DNA of 64,000 nucleotides from NCBI RefSeq assembly GCF_900103585.1, contig NZ_FNHV01000017.1, positions 127,471 to 191,470 of the forward strand, in the 5' to 3' direction. A model generated the notes under the pieces. That model was not told where the DNA came from. It searched no databases and worked only from the letters and a program-made list of their open reading frames with translations. How positions within the stretch are numbered: the stretch's first letter is position 1; every line of letters begins with the position of its first letter. Of the stretch, positions 50,374-58,081 are shown piece by piece. The stretch is from Streptomyces sp. cf386 (GTDB lineage Bacteria; Actinomycetota; Actinomycetes; Streptomycetales; Streptomycetaceae). A program made the translations under genes and the position numbers.

Positions 50374-51801
50374 ATGGCCCCAAGCGCCATGAGTCGTGGC
50401 AACAACTGGACGAAATCCCTTTCCGAAGCCCAGCCGGTCCCGTACTGGCTGGAAGACCCCGGCAAGCCCCACCCCGAGCCCGCCCTCACCACCGCCGAGA
50501 CCTGCGACCTGCTGGTCGTCGGCGGCGGCTACAGCGGACTGTGGACCGCGCTCATCGCGAAGGAGCGCGATCCGCAGCGGGACGTGGTGCTGCTCGAAGG
50601 CCGCGAGGTGGGCTGGGCCGCCTCGGGCCGCAACGGCGGCTTCTGTGCCGCCTCCCTCACCCACGGTCTGCCCAACGGGCTCGCCCGCTGGCCGGACGAG
50701 ATCCAGCGACTCCAGGAGCTGGGCGCCCGCAACCTCGACGAGATCGAGAAGGCGGTCGCCCGCTACTCCCTGGACTGCGACTTCGAGCGCACCGGCGAGA
50801 TCGACGTCGCCACCGAGACGTACCAGGCGCGGGAACTGCGCGACTGGTACGAGGAGTTGAGCGAGAAGGGTCTCGCCGAGGGCATCGAGTTCCTCGACGC
50901 CGACGCGGTGCGGGCACAGGTCGACTCACCGACATTCCAGGGGGGTCTGTACGACCGCCGGGGCGTCGCCATGGTCAACCCGGCCAAGCTGGCATGGGGC
51001 CTGAAGCAGGCGTGCCTGGACCTCGGCGTCCGCATCCACGAGCACACCCCCGCCCTCACCCTGAAGCCGTACGGCGCCGGCATGGTCGTACGCACCCCCT
51101 ACGGCCAGGTCCGCGCCCGCAAGGTCGCCCTCGGCACGAACATCTTCCCGAGCCTGGTCAAGCGGGTCCGCGCCTACACGGTCCCGGTCTACGACTACGC
51201 CCTGATGACCGAGCCGCTCACGTTGGAGCAGCTGGCGGCGATCGGCTGGAAGAACAGGCAGGGCCTCGGCGACTCGGCGAACCAGTTCCACTACTTCCGC
51301 CTCTCCGCCGACAACCGCATCCTGTGGGGCGGTTACGACGCCATCTACCCGTACGGCGGCCGGGTGCGCGCCGAGTACGACGACCGCCCGGAGACGTACG
51401 CCAAGCTCGCCGGGCACTTCTTCACCTGCTTCCCGCAGCTGGAGGGCATCCGCTTCACGCACGCGTGGGGCGGCGCGATCGACACCTGCTCGCGCTTCTC
51501 GGCGTTCTACGGCACGGCCCATCAGGGCAGGGTGGCGTACGCGGTGGGCTTCACGGGACTCGGCGTCGGGGCCACCCGGTTCGGCGCGGACGTGATGCTG
51601 GACCTGCTGGCGGGGGAGAGCACGGAGCGGACGCGGCTGGAGATGGTCCGCAAGAAGCCGCTGCCCTTCCCGCCCGAGCCCTTCGCCTGGACCGGCATCG
51701 CGCTCACCAAGTGGTCGCTGGCCCGCGCCGACGCGCACGGCGGGCGGCGCAACCTGTGGCTGCGGACGATGGACAGGCTGGGCCTCGGCTTCGACAGCTG
51801 A
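50374..51801 (+). CDS. puuB: FAD-dependent oxidoreductase, gamma-glutamylputrescine oxidase-like
   Basis: 475 residues of the DAO/PuuB family. The FAD dinucleotide-binding motif is LLVVGGGYSGLWTALIAKER with LLEGREVGWAASGRNGGFCA. Later come YDYALMTEPL, ILWGGYDAIYPYGGRV and the C-terminal VGFTGLGVGATRFGADVML. PuuB oxidises gamma-glutamylputrescine to the aldehyde with release of H2O2 and ammonia. In Streptomyces the gamma-glutamyl group is added by GlnA-like ligases, not seen in this window. The gene follows the potDABC-type importer by 61 bases, probably in the same operon. Confidence 0.85.
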   Translation: MAPSAMSRGNNWTKSLSEAQPVPYWLEDPGKPHPEPALTTAETCDLLVVGGGYSGLWTALIAKERDPQRDVVLLEGREVGWAASGRNGGFCAASLTHGLPNGLARWPDEIQRLQELGARNLDEIEKAVARYSLDCDFERTGEIDVATETYQARELRDWYEELSEKGLAEGIEFLDADAVRAQVDSPTFQGGLYDRRGVAMVNPAKLAWGLKQACLDLGVRIHEHTPALTLKPYGAGMVVRTPYGQVRARKVALGTNIFPSLVKRVRAYTVPVYDYALMTEPLTLEQLAAIGWKNRQGLGDSANQFHYFRLSADNRILWGGYDAIYPYGGRVRAEYDDRPETYAKLAGHFFTCFPQLEGIRFTHAWGGAIDTCSRFSAFYGTAHQGRVAYAVGFTGLGVGATRFGADVMLDLLAGESTERTRLEMVRKKPLPFPPEPFAWTGIALTKWSLARADAHGGRRNLWLRTMDRLGLGFDS

Positions 51802-51913
51802 TGTGACTCAGATCACTATGGATCGGTCACGAGAACCCGCGTAATGCCTGCCGGTGACCTCCCTCTCCCGTGTGACGCGACCGGCGTTCACGAAGAAAAG
51901 GGAGGTCACCGTC

Positions 51914-52366
51914 ATGACAGGGGCGAAGTCGGCGGTCGAGTGGCTGACATCCGTTGCTCCGAATCCCGAAGCCTGCCGCTGGGAGTGGGAGCGCAACCCC
52001 CTCGGGGTCGCGCTGCTGCCCGCCGGCAAGGCCTGGGACGTACTCATCCTGCCGGGCGAGCTCGGCTACCCGACCCTCGATGTCCTCACCCGCATCCTCG
52101 ATCAACTCGGCCCGGTCCTGGTCGACTTCGGCGACTCGAGGATGGGCTTCTTCGTCCCGCCCGGCACGGCCGCCCGCTGGCTCGGCACCGGCATCCGTAC
52201 GGCCGGGGCCGGCACCTGGATCGTCGTCCCGTACCCGGGCCGCGCCGCCGGCGCAGTCCGCTGGCTGGTCCCACCGGACGGCACCGGCACCCTCACCGAC
52301 CCGGCCCTCCTCGAACTGGCCATGCACGAGGCGGCGGCGGGGCTGGCCACGGACGGGGAGGGCTAG
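51914..52366 (+). CDS. Conserved hypothetical protein, distantly PrimPol-like
   Basis: 150 residues, probably cytoplasmic. The pattern WERNPLGVALLPAGKAWDVL, VLVDFGDSRMGFFVPPGTAA and GTWIVVPYPGRAAGAVRWL is like short Streptomyces proteins that resemble the N-terminal part of bifunctional primase-polymerase proteins, but no catalytic motif can be confirmed. GGAGG (51901-51905) precedes ATG 51914. The stop codon TAG lies in the CTAG target sequence of the MITE-like element that follows, and is kept by the duplication. Confidence 0.65.
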   Translation: MTGAKSAVEWLTSVAPNPEACRWEWERNPLGVALLPAGKAWDVLILPGELGYPTLDVLTRILDQLGPVLVDFGDSRMGFFVPPGTAARWLGTGIRTAGAGTWIVVPYPGRAAGAVRWLVPPDGTGTLTDPALLELAMHEAAAGLATDGEG

Positions 52367-52484
52367 GCCCTGTCGTTTGGATCATGCCGGCGTCGCGGGG
52401 TCTGGCACGCGCACCAAACCCCGCTCGGCTTGGCCGGTACGCGCTGTTTCCTGCAGCCGGCCTGATCCAAACGACAGGGCCTAG
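52363..52484. mobile_element. MITE-like element with IS5-type terminal repeats and CTAG duplication
   Basis: Between two CTAG tetramers (52363-52366 and 52481-52484) lies a 114-bp sequence. Its ends are perfect inverted repeats beginning GGCCCTGTCGTTTGGATCA (52366-52384) and its inverse (52463-52481). With flanking bases the match runs to 24. No gene is inside. IS5-group elements use 4-bp YTAR targets and this kind of end sequence recurs in Streptomyces, so it looks like a non-autonomous derivative. The structure can also fold as a terminator for the gene upstream. Confidence 0.75.
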
Positions 52485-52510
52485 CCTGCGTGAACCCTTG
52501 ACAGGCCGGA

Positions 52511-52525
52511 TTGGTCTGGACCAAA
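52511..52525. promoter_or_regulatory. TGGTCTGGACCAAAT element upstream of the chitinase gene
   Basis: TGGTCTGGACCA is a 12-base dyad (TGGTC.. GACCA) about 50 bases before the chitinase start. Streptomyces chitinase promoters carry a pair of TGGTCTAGACCA-like direct repeats (12 bp) that bind DasR (ACTGGTCTAGACCA), the GlcNAc-responsive GntR repressor. This copy differs at one central base. GlcNAc-controlled expression is therefore likely. Confidence 0.72.
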
Positions 52526-52571
52526 TTGTGTGCGGCTCCACCCTCCAATTCCCCCATGCCTGGAGGCAGTT

Positions 52572-54365
52572 GTGGATCGCTTCAGACCGCTCGCTCTCCT
52601 GACCGCCGCGGCCCTGACCCTGCCCGGCGTCACCGCACTCTCGTCGGCCGCCCGTGCGGCCGATGTCGACCTGGCCCGAAACGGCGGCTTCGAGGCGGGC
52701 CTCGACGGCTGGACCTGCACGGCCGGTACGACCGTCAACTCGCCCGTGCGCAGCGGAAGTTCAGCCCTGCAAGCCACCCCGGCAGGCGGCGACAACGCCC
52801 GGTGCGCGCAGACGGTGACCGTGAAACCGGACTCCCAGTACACGCTGTCCGGCTACGTCCGCGGCTCGTACGTCTACCTGGGCGCGAGCGGCACCGGCAC
52901 CACCGACGTCTCCACCTGGACCCAGTCGGCCCCCGCCTGGCAGCAGCTCACGACGACCTTCCGCACCGGCCCCTCCACCACCAGCGTCACCCTCTACACC
53001 CACGGCTGGTACGGCACCGGCGCCTACCACGCCGACGACATCTCCCTGCTCGGCCCGGGCGTGGACGCAGGGCAGCCGCCCGCGGCGCCGACCGGCCTGA
53101 AGACGGGGGCGGTCACCTCCTCCAGCGTGGCCCTGACCTGGTCCGCGGTCCCGGGTGCGACGAGCTACGTGGTCTACCGCGACGGCACCAAGGCCCAGAC
53201 GGTGACCGGCACTTCGGCGACGATCGGCGGACTGTCCCCGTCCACGGCGTACGGCTTCCAGGTCGCCGCGGTGAACGAGGCGGGCGAGTCGGCGAAGTCC
53301 GCCACGCTGACGGCCACGACCACCGCCCAGCCGGACGGCGGCGGCACGGACCTCCCGGCCCACGCCCTGGTCGGCTACCTCCACGCCAGCTTCGCCAACG
53401 GCTCCGGCTACACCCGCATGGCCGACGTCCCCGACAGCTGGGACGTCATCGACCTGGCCTTCGGCGAACCGACCTCGGTCACCTCCGGCGACATCCGCTT
53501 CGACCGCTGCCCCGTCGCCGAGTGCCCGAACGTCGAGTCCGACGCCGACTTCAAGGCGGCGATCAAGGCCAAGCAGGCGGCCGGCAAGAAGGTGCTGATC
53601 TCGATCGGCGGCCAGAACGGCCAGGTCCAGCTGACCACCACGGCGGCACGGGACACCTTCGTGACGTCGGTGTCGAAGATCATCGACGAGTACGGCCTCG
53701 ACGGCCTGGACATCGACTTCGAGGGCCACTCGCTCTCCCTGAACGCAGACGACACCGACTTCAAGAACCCGAAGACCCCGGTGATCGTCAACCTCATCTC
53801 GGCCCTGAAGACCCTGAAGGCCAAGTACGGCGACGACTTCGTGCTGACCATGGCCCCGGAGACCTTCTTCGTCCAGCTCGGCTACCAGTACTACGGCACC
53901 GGCCAGTGGGGCGGCCAGGACCCGCGGGCGGGGGCGTACCTCCCGGTCATCCACGCCCTGCGCGACGACCTGAGCCTCCTGCACGTCCAGGACTACAACT
54001 CGGGCCCGATCATGGGCCTCGACAACCAGTACCACTCCATGGGCGGCGCCGACTTCCACATCGCCATGACCGACATGCTGCTCACCGGCTTCCCGGTCGC
54101 GGGCAACGCGAACAACGTCTTCCCGCCCTTGCGCCCCGACCAGGTGGCGATCGGCATGCCCGCCTCCACCAACGCGGGCAACGGCCACGTCCCGCCGGCC
54201 GAGGTCACCAAGACCCTCGACTGCCTGACCAAGAAGACCAACTGCGGCTCGTACGCGACCCACGGCACCTGGCCCGCGCTGCGGGGGCTGATGACGTGGT
54301 CGATCAACTGGGACCGGTACGGCGGCTGGGAGTTCCAGCGGACGTTCGACGGCTACTTCGGCTGA
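52572..54365 (+). CDS. Secreted chitinase, GH18, with carbohydrate-binding and FN3 domains
   Basis: 597 residues. A signal peptide (MDRFRPLALLTAAALTLPGV, cleavage near ARA-AD) is followed by an N-terminal carbohydrate-binding module (about 32-165: NGGFEAGLDGWTC, YTLSGYVRGSYVYLGA). An FN3 domain follows (about 172-258: APTGLKTGAVTSSSVALTW). The GH18 catalytic domain (about 270-597) has the DxxDxDxE motif as DGLDIDFE (D377 to E384), with E384 the proton donor. It degrades chitin outside the cell. GGAGG 5 bases before GTG 52572 fixes the start. A CTTGACA-N17-ish promoter segment with TGGTCTGGACCA-like dyad (52511-52522) lies just upstream. Confidence 0.93.
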   Translation: MDRFRPLALLTAAALTLPGVTALSSAARAADVDLARNGGFEAGLDGWTCTAGTTVNSPVRSGSSALQATPAGGDNARCAQTVTVKPDSQYTLSGYVRGSYVYLGASGTGTTDVSTWTQSAPAWQQLTTTFRTGPSTTSVTLYTHGWYGTGAYHADDISLLGPGVDAGQPPAAPTGLKTGAVTSSSVALTWSAVPGATSYVVYRDGTKAQTVTGTSATIGGLSPSTAYGFQVAAVNEAGESAKSATLTATTTAQPDGGGTDLPAHALVGYLHASFANGSGYTRMADVPDSWDVIDLAFGEPTSVTSGDIRFDRCPVAECPNVESDADFKAAIKAKQAAGKKVLISIGGQNGQVQLTTTAARDTFVTSVSKIIDEYGLDGLDIDFEGHSLSLNADDTDFKNPKTPVIVNLISALKTLKAKYGDDFVLTMAPETFFVQLGYQYYGTGQWGGQDPRAGAYLPVIHALRDDLSLLHVQDYNSGPIMGLDNQYHSMGGADFHIAMTDMLLTGFPVAGNANNVFPPLRPDQVAIGMPASTNAGNGHVPPAEVTKTLDCLTKKTNCGSYATHGTWPALRGLMTWSINWDRYGGWEFQRTFDGYFG

Positions 54366-55167
54366 GGAAGAGCCACAACGAGACCAGGAGCACCGCGCAC
54401 AGGCACCAACTGGCCATGACATCCAGTGGCCAGTGGTAGCCACGCCGGACCAGCCCGAAGCCGACGGCCGCGTTGACGACGGCGCAGGCGATGACCAGCT
54501 CACGGCGGGCGTAGGAGCTGCGGAGCCAGGGGAGGAGGAGAAGGGCCGCGGCTCCGTAGGCGACGGCGGCCGTGGCGGTGTGCCCGGAGGGGTAGTAGCC
54601 GGTCCCCGGGGGGACGGCCGGGGTGCCCGGGCGGTCGGTGAGTTCCTTGAGGGGCACGATCAGGGCCGGGACCAGCGCCATCAGGACGGCCGCCGCGGTG
54701 GCCGGCAGCCACCAGCGGTCTGTACCAGTGAGGCGGGCACGCCGGGCGACGTAGAGGAGGACCACGGCGAGGACCGGGACCGCCACCTGGACGTTGCCCA
54801 GATCGGCGAGGAGTTCGGAGAAGCGGTCCGGGTCGACCAGGGCCCGGCTGGCCCGCTCGTCCACACGCACAAGCGGCCCGTCCGCTACGACCTGCCAGGT
54901 GATCAGGGCGAAGAGGAGGGCCGGAAGGCCGAGAAGGAGGAAGAGGGAGGTCGGCCGCCCCGGAACAGGGGGGGTGGTTCCGAGGCGGCCGTCCGGATCG
55001 GATGGCCGCGCGCCCCGGGGGGTTTGGGGCGGGCGACTGTCCGATCGGTGAGGAGATCCGGAGCCGGAGGCACCGGTTGTGTGCGCGAGGGCACGACCAG
55101 GTCGAAGCTGGGGAGGCCTCGACCCGATGTCACCCAGAGTCCCCTCTGGGCGGGGTGTATCTCTCAT
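54304..55167 (-). CDS. PAP2-family membrane phosphatase
   Basis: About 287 residues. After a Pro/Arg-rich cytoplasmic N terminus, about six membrane segments carry the acid phosphatase motifs: KELTDRPGTP (motif 1, KxxxxxxRP), YYPSGHTA (motif 2, PSGH) and RRGYHWPLDV (motif 3, with Arg, His, Asp; the usual Ser is Val-Arg here). The likely substrates are lipid phosphates such as phosphatidate or undecaprenyl pyrophosphate. Start ATG 55167 is one of several options without a clear ribosome-binding site. Its 3' end overlaps the convergent chitinase gene by 62 bases. Confidence 0.82.
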   Translation of the reverse strand: MRDTPRPEGTLGDIGSRPPQLRPGRALAHTTGASGSGSPHRSDSRPPQTPRGARPSDPDGRLGTTPPVPGRPTSLFLLLGLPALLFALITWQVVADGPLVRVDERASRALVDPDRFSELLADLGNVQVAVPVLAVVLLYVARRARLTGTDRWWLPATAAAVLMALVPALIVPLKELTDRPGTPAVPPGTGYYPSGHTATAAVAYGAAALLLLPWLRSSYARRELVIACAVVNAAVGFGLVRRGYHWPLDVMASWCLCAVLLVSLWLFLSRSSRRTSAGTPSRRTGPS

Positions 55168-55262
55168 CTGGTTAGAACCTACGACAGGGCGAGGGCGTAA
55201 GACAGGCGGAATCGCGTCCTGACATCCACCTCGCACACCTTCTTCACACGCTCTGACGGTAG

Positions 55263-55306
55263 CCGCCCCAGCCCCGGAACCGCGAGCGGTGTCAGGGCTG
55301 GGGCGG
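55263..55306 (-). terminator. Terminator hairpin after gabT
   Basis: CCGCCCCAGCCC (55263-55274) and GGGCTGGGGCGG (55295-55306) form a perfect 12-base stem with a 20-base loop. It lies 53 bases past the gabT stop on the minus strand. Confidence 0.75.
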
Positions 55307-55358
55307 ATGAGGTTCCCGGGGCGGGGACCTATCGCTCACCAGTGGTTTTGTTGTGACC

Positions 55359-56693
55359 TCAGATGCGTGCGAAGGCCTGCTCGATGATGTCGAGGCCCTC
55401 GTTCAGGAGGTCGTCACCGATGACCAGCGGCGGCAGGAAGCGCAACACATTGCCGTAGGTGCCACAGGTCAGGACCAGCAGGCCCTCCTGGTGGCAGGCC
55501 TTGGCGAGCGCGGCGGTCGCCTCCGCGTTCGGCTCCTTCGTCGAACGGTCCTTGACCAGCTCGATGGCGATCATCGCGCCGCGGCCGCGGATGTCGCCGA
55601 TGATGTCGAACTTCTCGGCCATTGCGGTGAGGCGGGCCTTCATGGTCGCCTCGATCGCCTTCGCCCTGGCGTTGAGGTCCAGCTCCTTCATCGTCTCGAT
55701 GGAGCCCAGCGCACCGGCACACGCGACCGGGTTGCCGCCGTAGGTGCCGCCCAGGCCGCCCGCGTGGGCGGCGTCCATGATCTCGGCGCGACCGGTCACG
55801 GCGGCGAGCGGGAGGCCGCCGGCGATGCCCTTCGCGGTGGTGATCAGGTCGGGGACGATGCCCTCGTCCTCGCACGCGAACCACTGACCCGTACGGCAGA
55901 ACCCGGACTGGATCTCGTCGGCGACGAAGACGATGCCGTTGTCGGAGGCGAACTCGCGGATCGCCGGCAGGAAGCCCTTGGCCGGCTCGATGAAGCCGCC
56001 CTCGCCGAGGACCGGCTCGATGATGATCGCGGCGACGTTCTCCGCACCGACCTGCTTGCTGATCTGGTCGATGGCCTGCGCGGCGGCCTCGGGACCCGCG
56101 TTCTCGGGACCGGTCGGCCAGCGGTAGCCGTACGCCACCGGAACCCGGTAGACCTCGGGCGCGAACGGACCGAAGCCGTGCTTGTACGGCATGTTCTTCG
56201 CGGTCAGCGCCATCGTCAGGTTGGTGCGGCCGTGGTAGCCGTGGTCGAAGACGACGACCGCCTGGCGCTTGGTGTACGACCGTGCGATCTTGACGGCGTT
56301 CTCGACGGCCTCGGCGCCGGAGTTGAACAGCGCCGACTTCTTGGCGTGGTCACCCGGCGTCAGCTCGGCCAGCGCCTCGGCGACGGCGACGTAGCCCTCG
56401 TACGGCGTGACCATGAAACAGGTGTGGGTGAAGTCGGCGAGCTGCGCGGTGGCCCGGCGTACGACTGCCTCGGCGGACGCGCCGACGGACGTCACGGCGA
56501 TGCCCGAACCGAAGTCGATGAGCCGGTTCCCGTCGACGTCCTCGATGATGCCGCCGCCCGCGCGCGCGGTGAACACGGGCAGCACGGAGCCCACGCCCTG
56601 CGCGACGGCGGCGGTGCGGCGGGCCTGCAGCTCCTGCGACTTCGGGCCGGGGATGGCGGTGACGACGCGGCGCTCCTGAGGAAGTGCGCTCAT
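55359..56693 (-). CDS. gabT: 4-aminobutyrate aminotransferase
   Basis: 444 residues, class-III PLP aminotransferase. Motifs: NRLIDFGSGIAVTSVG, ALFNSGAEAVENAVKIAR, FDHGYHGRTNLTMALT, IIEPVLGEGGFIEP, ADEIQSGFCRTG and the PLP lysine in TTAKGIAGGLPLAAV. This is the GabT pattern, converting GABA and 2-oxoglutarate to succinate semialdehyde and glutamate. It is separate from the aminotransferase at 28951. Neighbouring polyamine genes, a PucR-type regulator and an aldehyde dehydrogenase fit a putrescine-GABA-succinate route. Confidence 0.93.
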   Translation of the reverse strand: MSALPQERRVVTAIPGPKSQELQARRTAAVAQGVGSVLPVFTARAGGGIIEDVDGNRLIDFGSGIAVTSVGASAEAVVRRATAQLADFTHTCFMVTPYEGYVAVAEALAELTPGDHAKKSALFNSGAEAVENAVKIARSYTKRQAVVVFDHGYHGRTNLTMALTAKNMPYKHGFGPFAPEVYRVPVAYGYRWPTGPENAGPEAAAQAIDQISKQVGAENVAAIIIEPVLGEGGFIEPAKGFLPAIREFASDNGIVFVADEIQSGFCRTGQWFACEDEGIVPDLITTAKGIAGGLPLAAVTGRAEIMDAAHAGGLGGTYGGNPVACAGALGSIETMKELDLNARAKAIEATMKARLTAMAEKFDIIGDIRGRGAMIAIELVKDRSTKEPNAEATAALAKACHQEGLLVLTCGTYGNVLRFLPPLVIGDDLLNEGLDIIEQAFARI

Positions 56694-56786
56694 AAGGGGC
56701 TCCCGGGGTTTTACGGACGTTTGTCTTCTCTTTTCTCGCAGGCTAGGGCCGCGGGCGGGGGGTGGGCATGCTCCATGTGGGCGTTG

Positions 56787-57917
56787 TCAGCGGTTCCGGT
56801 TGTCCGTCGTGGACATAGCGGCGTCGGCGTGAAGGATCCGGAAGCGGTCGGGTTCCGCCGGATCCCGGTCGACGACCTGGACGGGCGCCCCGGCCCACTG
56901 CCACACGCTGATGCCCGGCGTGCGGGAGAACCGGATCTGCCCGCGGGTGCCTTCGACCGCGACGCGCGGCCAGGACTCGGCCATGCGCGCCCGGTCGGCG
57001 CCGTGGGAACGCAGCACCTCGGCGAGGACGGCGACCGTGTCATAGCCCTCGAAAGCGACGAAGGAGGGCGCCTCGGCCAGCCGCTCGCGCAGGGCCGTCT
57101 CGACTCGTGCGCCGAGTGGGCTGAGACGCTCGGGCAGGTAGCGCAGGAACGGGATCGCGGCGCCGTCGTCGCCCAGCAGCGTCGCCCATTCGGCGAACTC
57201 CGGTTGCCCGGCCGGAGCACCGATCATGATCTCGGCGAGGCGCTGGTCGCCGCGGACGGCCTTGACGATCGGCACGGCCGGCTCCGGGTGGCCGACCAGA
57301 AGAAGGAGGGCTGTCGCGTGCCGGTCGACGAGTTCGTCGCACACGGCCGAAGGGGTGAGTGCGCTCATGTCGAGTTCGATGACGGTGCCGCCGCGTGAGG
57401 TGACGTAGTCCCGCAGAATGCGGGTGCCAGCAGCCCAGTAGACACTCGGCTGGGTGGCCACGGCGATACGGCTGTGGCCCGCGCCGAGCAGGAAGTCCGC
57501 GTAGACCTGCCAGCCGCGGGACTGCGGCGGGGAGAGGCGCGCGACCCATTGCGTCGGCTGTTCGGTGAGCGCGTCGAGGACCGCCGACGAGCAGAGGTAC
57601 GGCAGGCCGAGGGCGTCGGCCCTGGTGGCAGCGGCGCGGGCGACGACGCTGTGATACTCCCCGGCCAGGGCGGCCACGCCCAGGCGGGCCAGTTCGTCCA
57701 CGGCCGCCGCGGCCCTCTGTGGATCGGCCGCGGTGTCCCGGACCACCAGTTCAAGTGGTCTCCCGACGATCCCGCCGGTGTCGTTGACTTCGCGAACGGC
57801 CAGTTCGAGGCCGGCGAGCAGGTGTTGGCCCGCCTCGACCCAGCCGGGCCGGGTCAGTGGAAGGAGGGCGCCGATCCGGACGGATGATCCGCGTATCTGG
57901 GTGGCCATGACGGACAT
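56787..57917 (-). CDS. Type-1 periplasmic-binding-fold protein lacking a signal peptide
   Basis: About 376 residues of the Leu/Ile/Val-binding or AmiC-like fold: VRIGALLPLTRPGWVEAGQH, then LAVREVNDTGGIVGRPLELV and VRDTAADPQRAAAAVDELA. The lobe-hinge pattern continues with AGEYHSVVARAAATRADALG and FVAFEGYDTVAVLAEVLRSH. The start (ATG 57917 or 57908) gives no signal sequence or lipobox, so it is probably cytoplasmic and may be a ligand sensor, as AmiC is for AmiR. It is divergent from the ATPase gene at 58082. Confidence 0.78.
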   Translation of the reverse strand: MSVMATQIRGSSVRIGALLPLTRPGWVEAGQHLLAGLELAVREVNDTGGIVGRPLELVVRDTAADPQRAAAAVDELARLGVAALAGEYHSVVARAAATRADALGLPYLCSSAVLDALTEQPTQWVARLSPPQSRGWQVYADFLLGAGHSRIAVATQPSVYWAAGTRILRDYVTSRGGTVIELDMSALTPSAVCDELVDRHATALLLLVGHPEPAVPIVKAVRGDQRLAEIMIGAPAGQPEFAEWATLLGDDGAAIPFLRYLPERLSPLGARVETALRERLAEAPSFVAFEGYDTVAVLAEVLRSHGADRARMAESWPRVAVEGTRGQIRFSRTPGISVWQWAGAPVQVVDRDPAEPDRFRILHADAAMSTTDNRNR

Positions 57918-58081
57918 TGCAACCACCGCCCTCGCCGACGGACAACCGATTATTCGCCCCGTCTGCCGCCACCGTCCCTTCCGTCGGCCGTGTAAGCGGT
58001 GAACTCCCCAGGCAAGGGCGTTAGATTGACTCGCTGATGGTGGATGGAACCGATGGAACGGCTGGTCAGGGGGCAAGGGCG

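Noticed and set aside
58037..58081. Earlier start of the membrane ATPase at ATG 58037
   Set aside because: The ribosome-binding site is better at 58082, and TTAGATT just before 58037 looks like promoter sequence.
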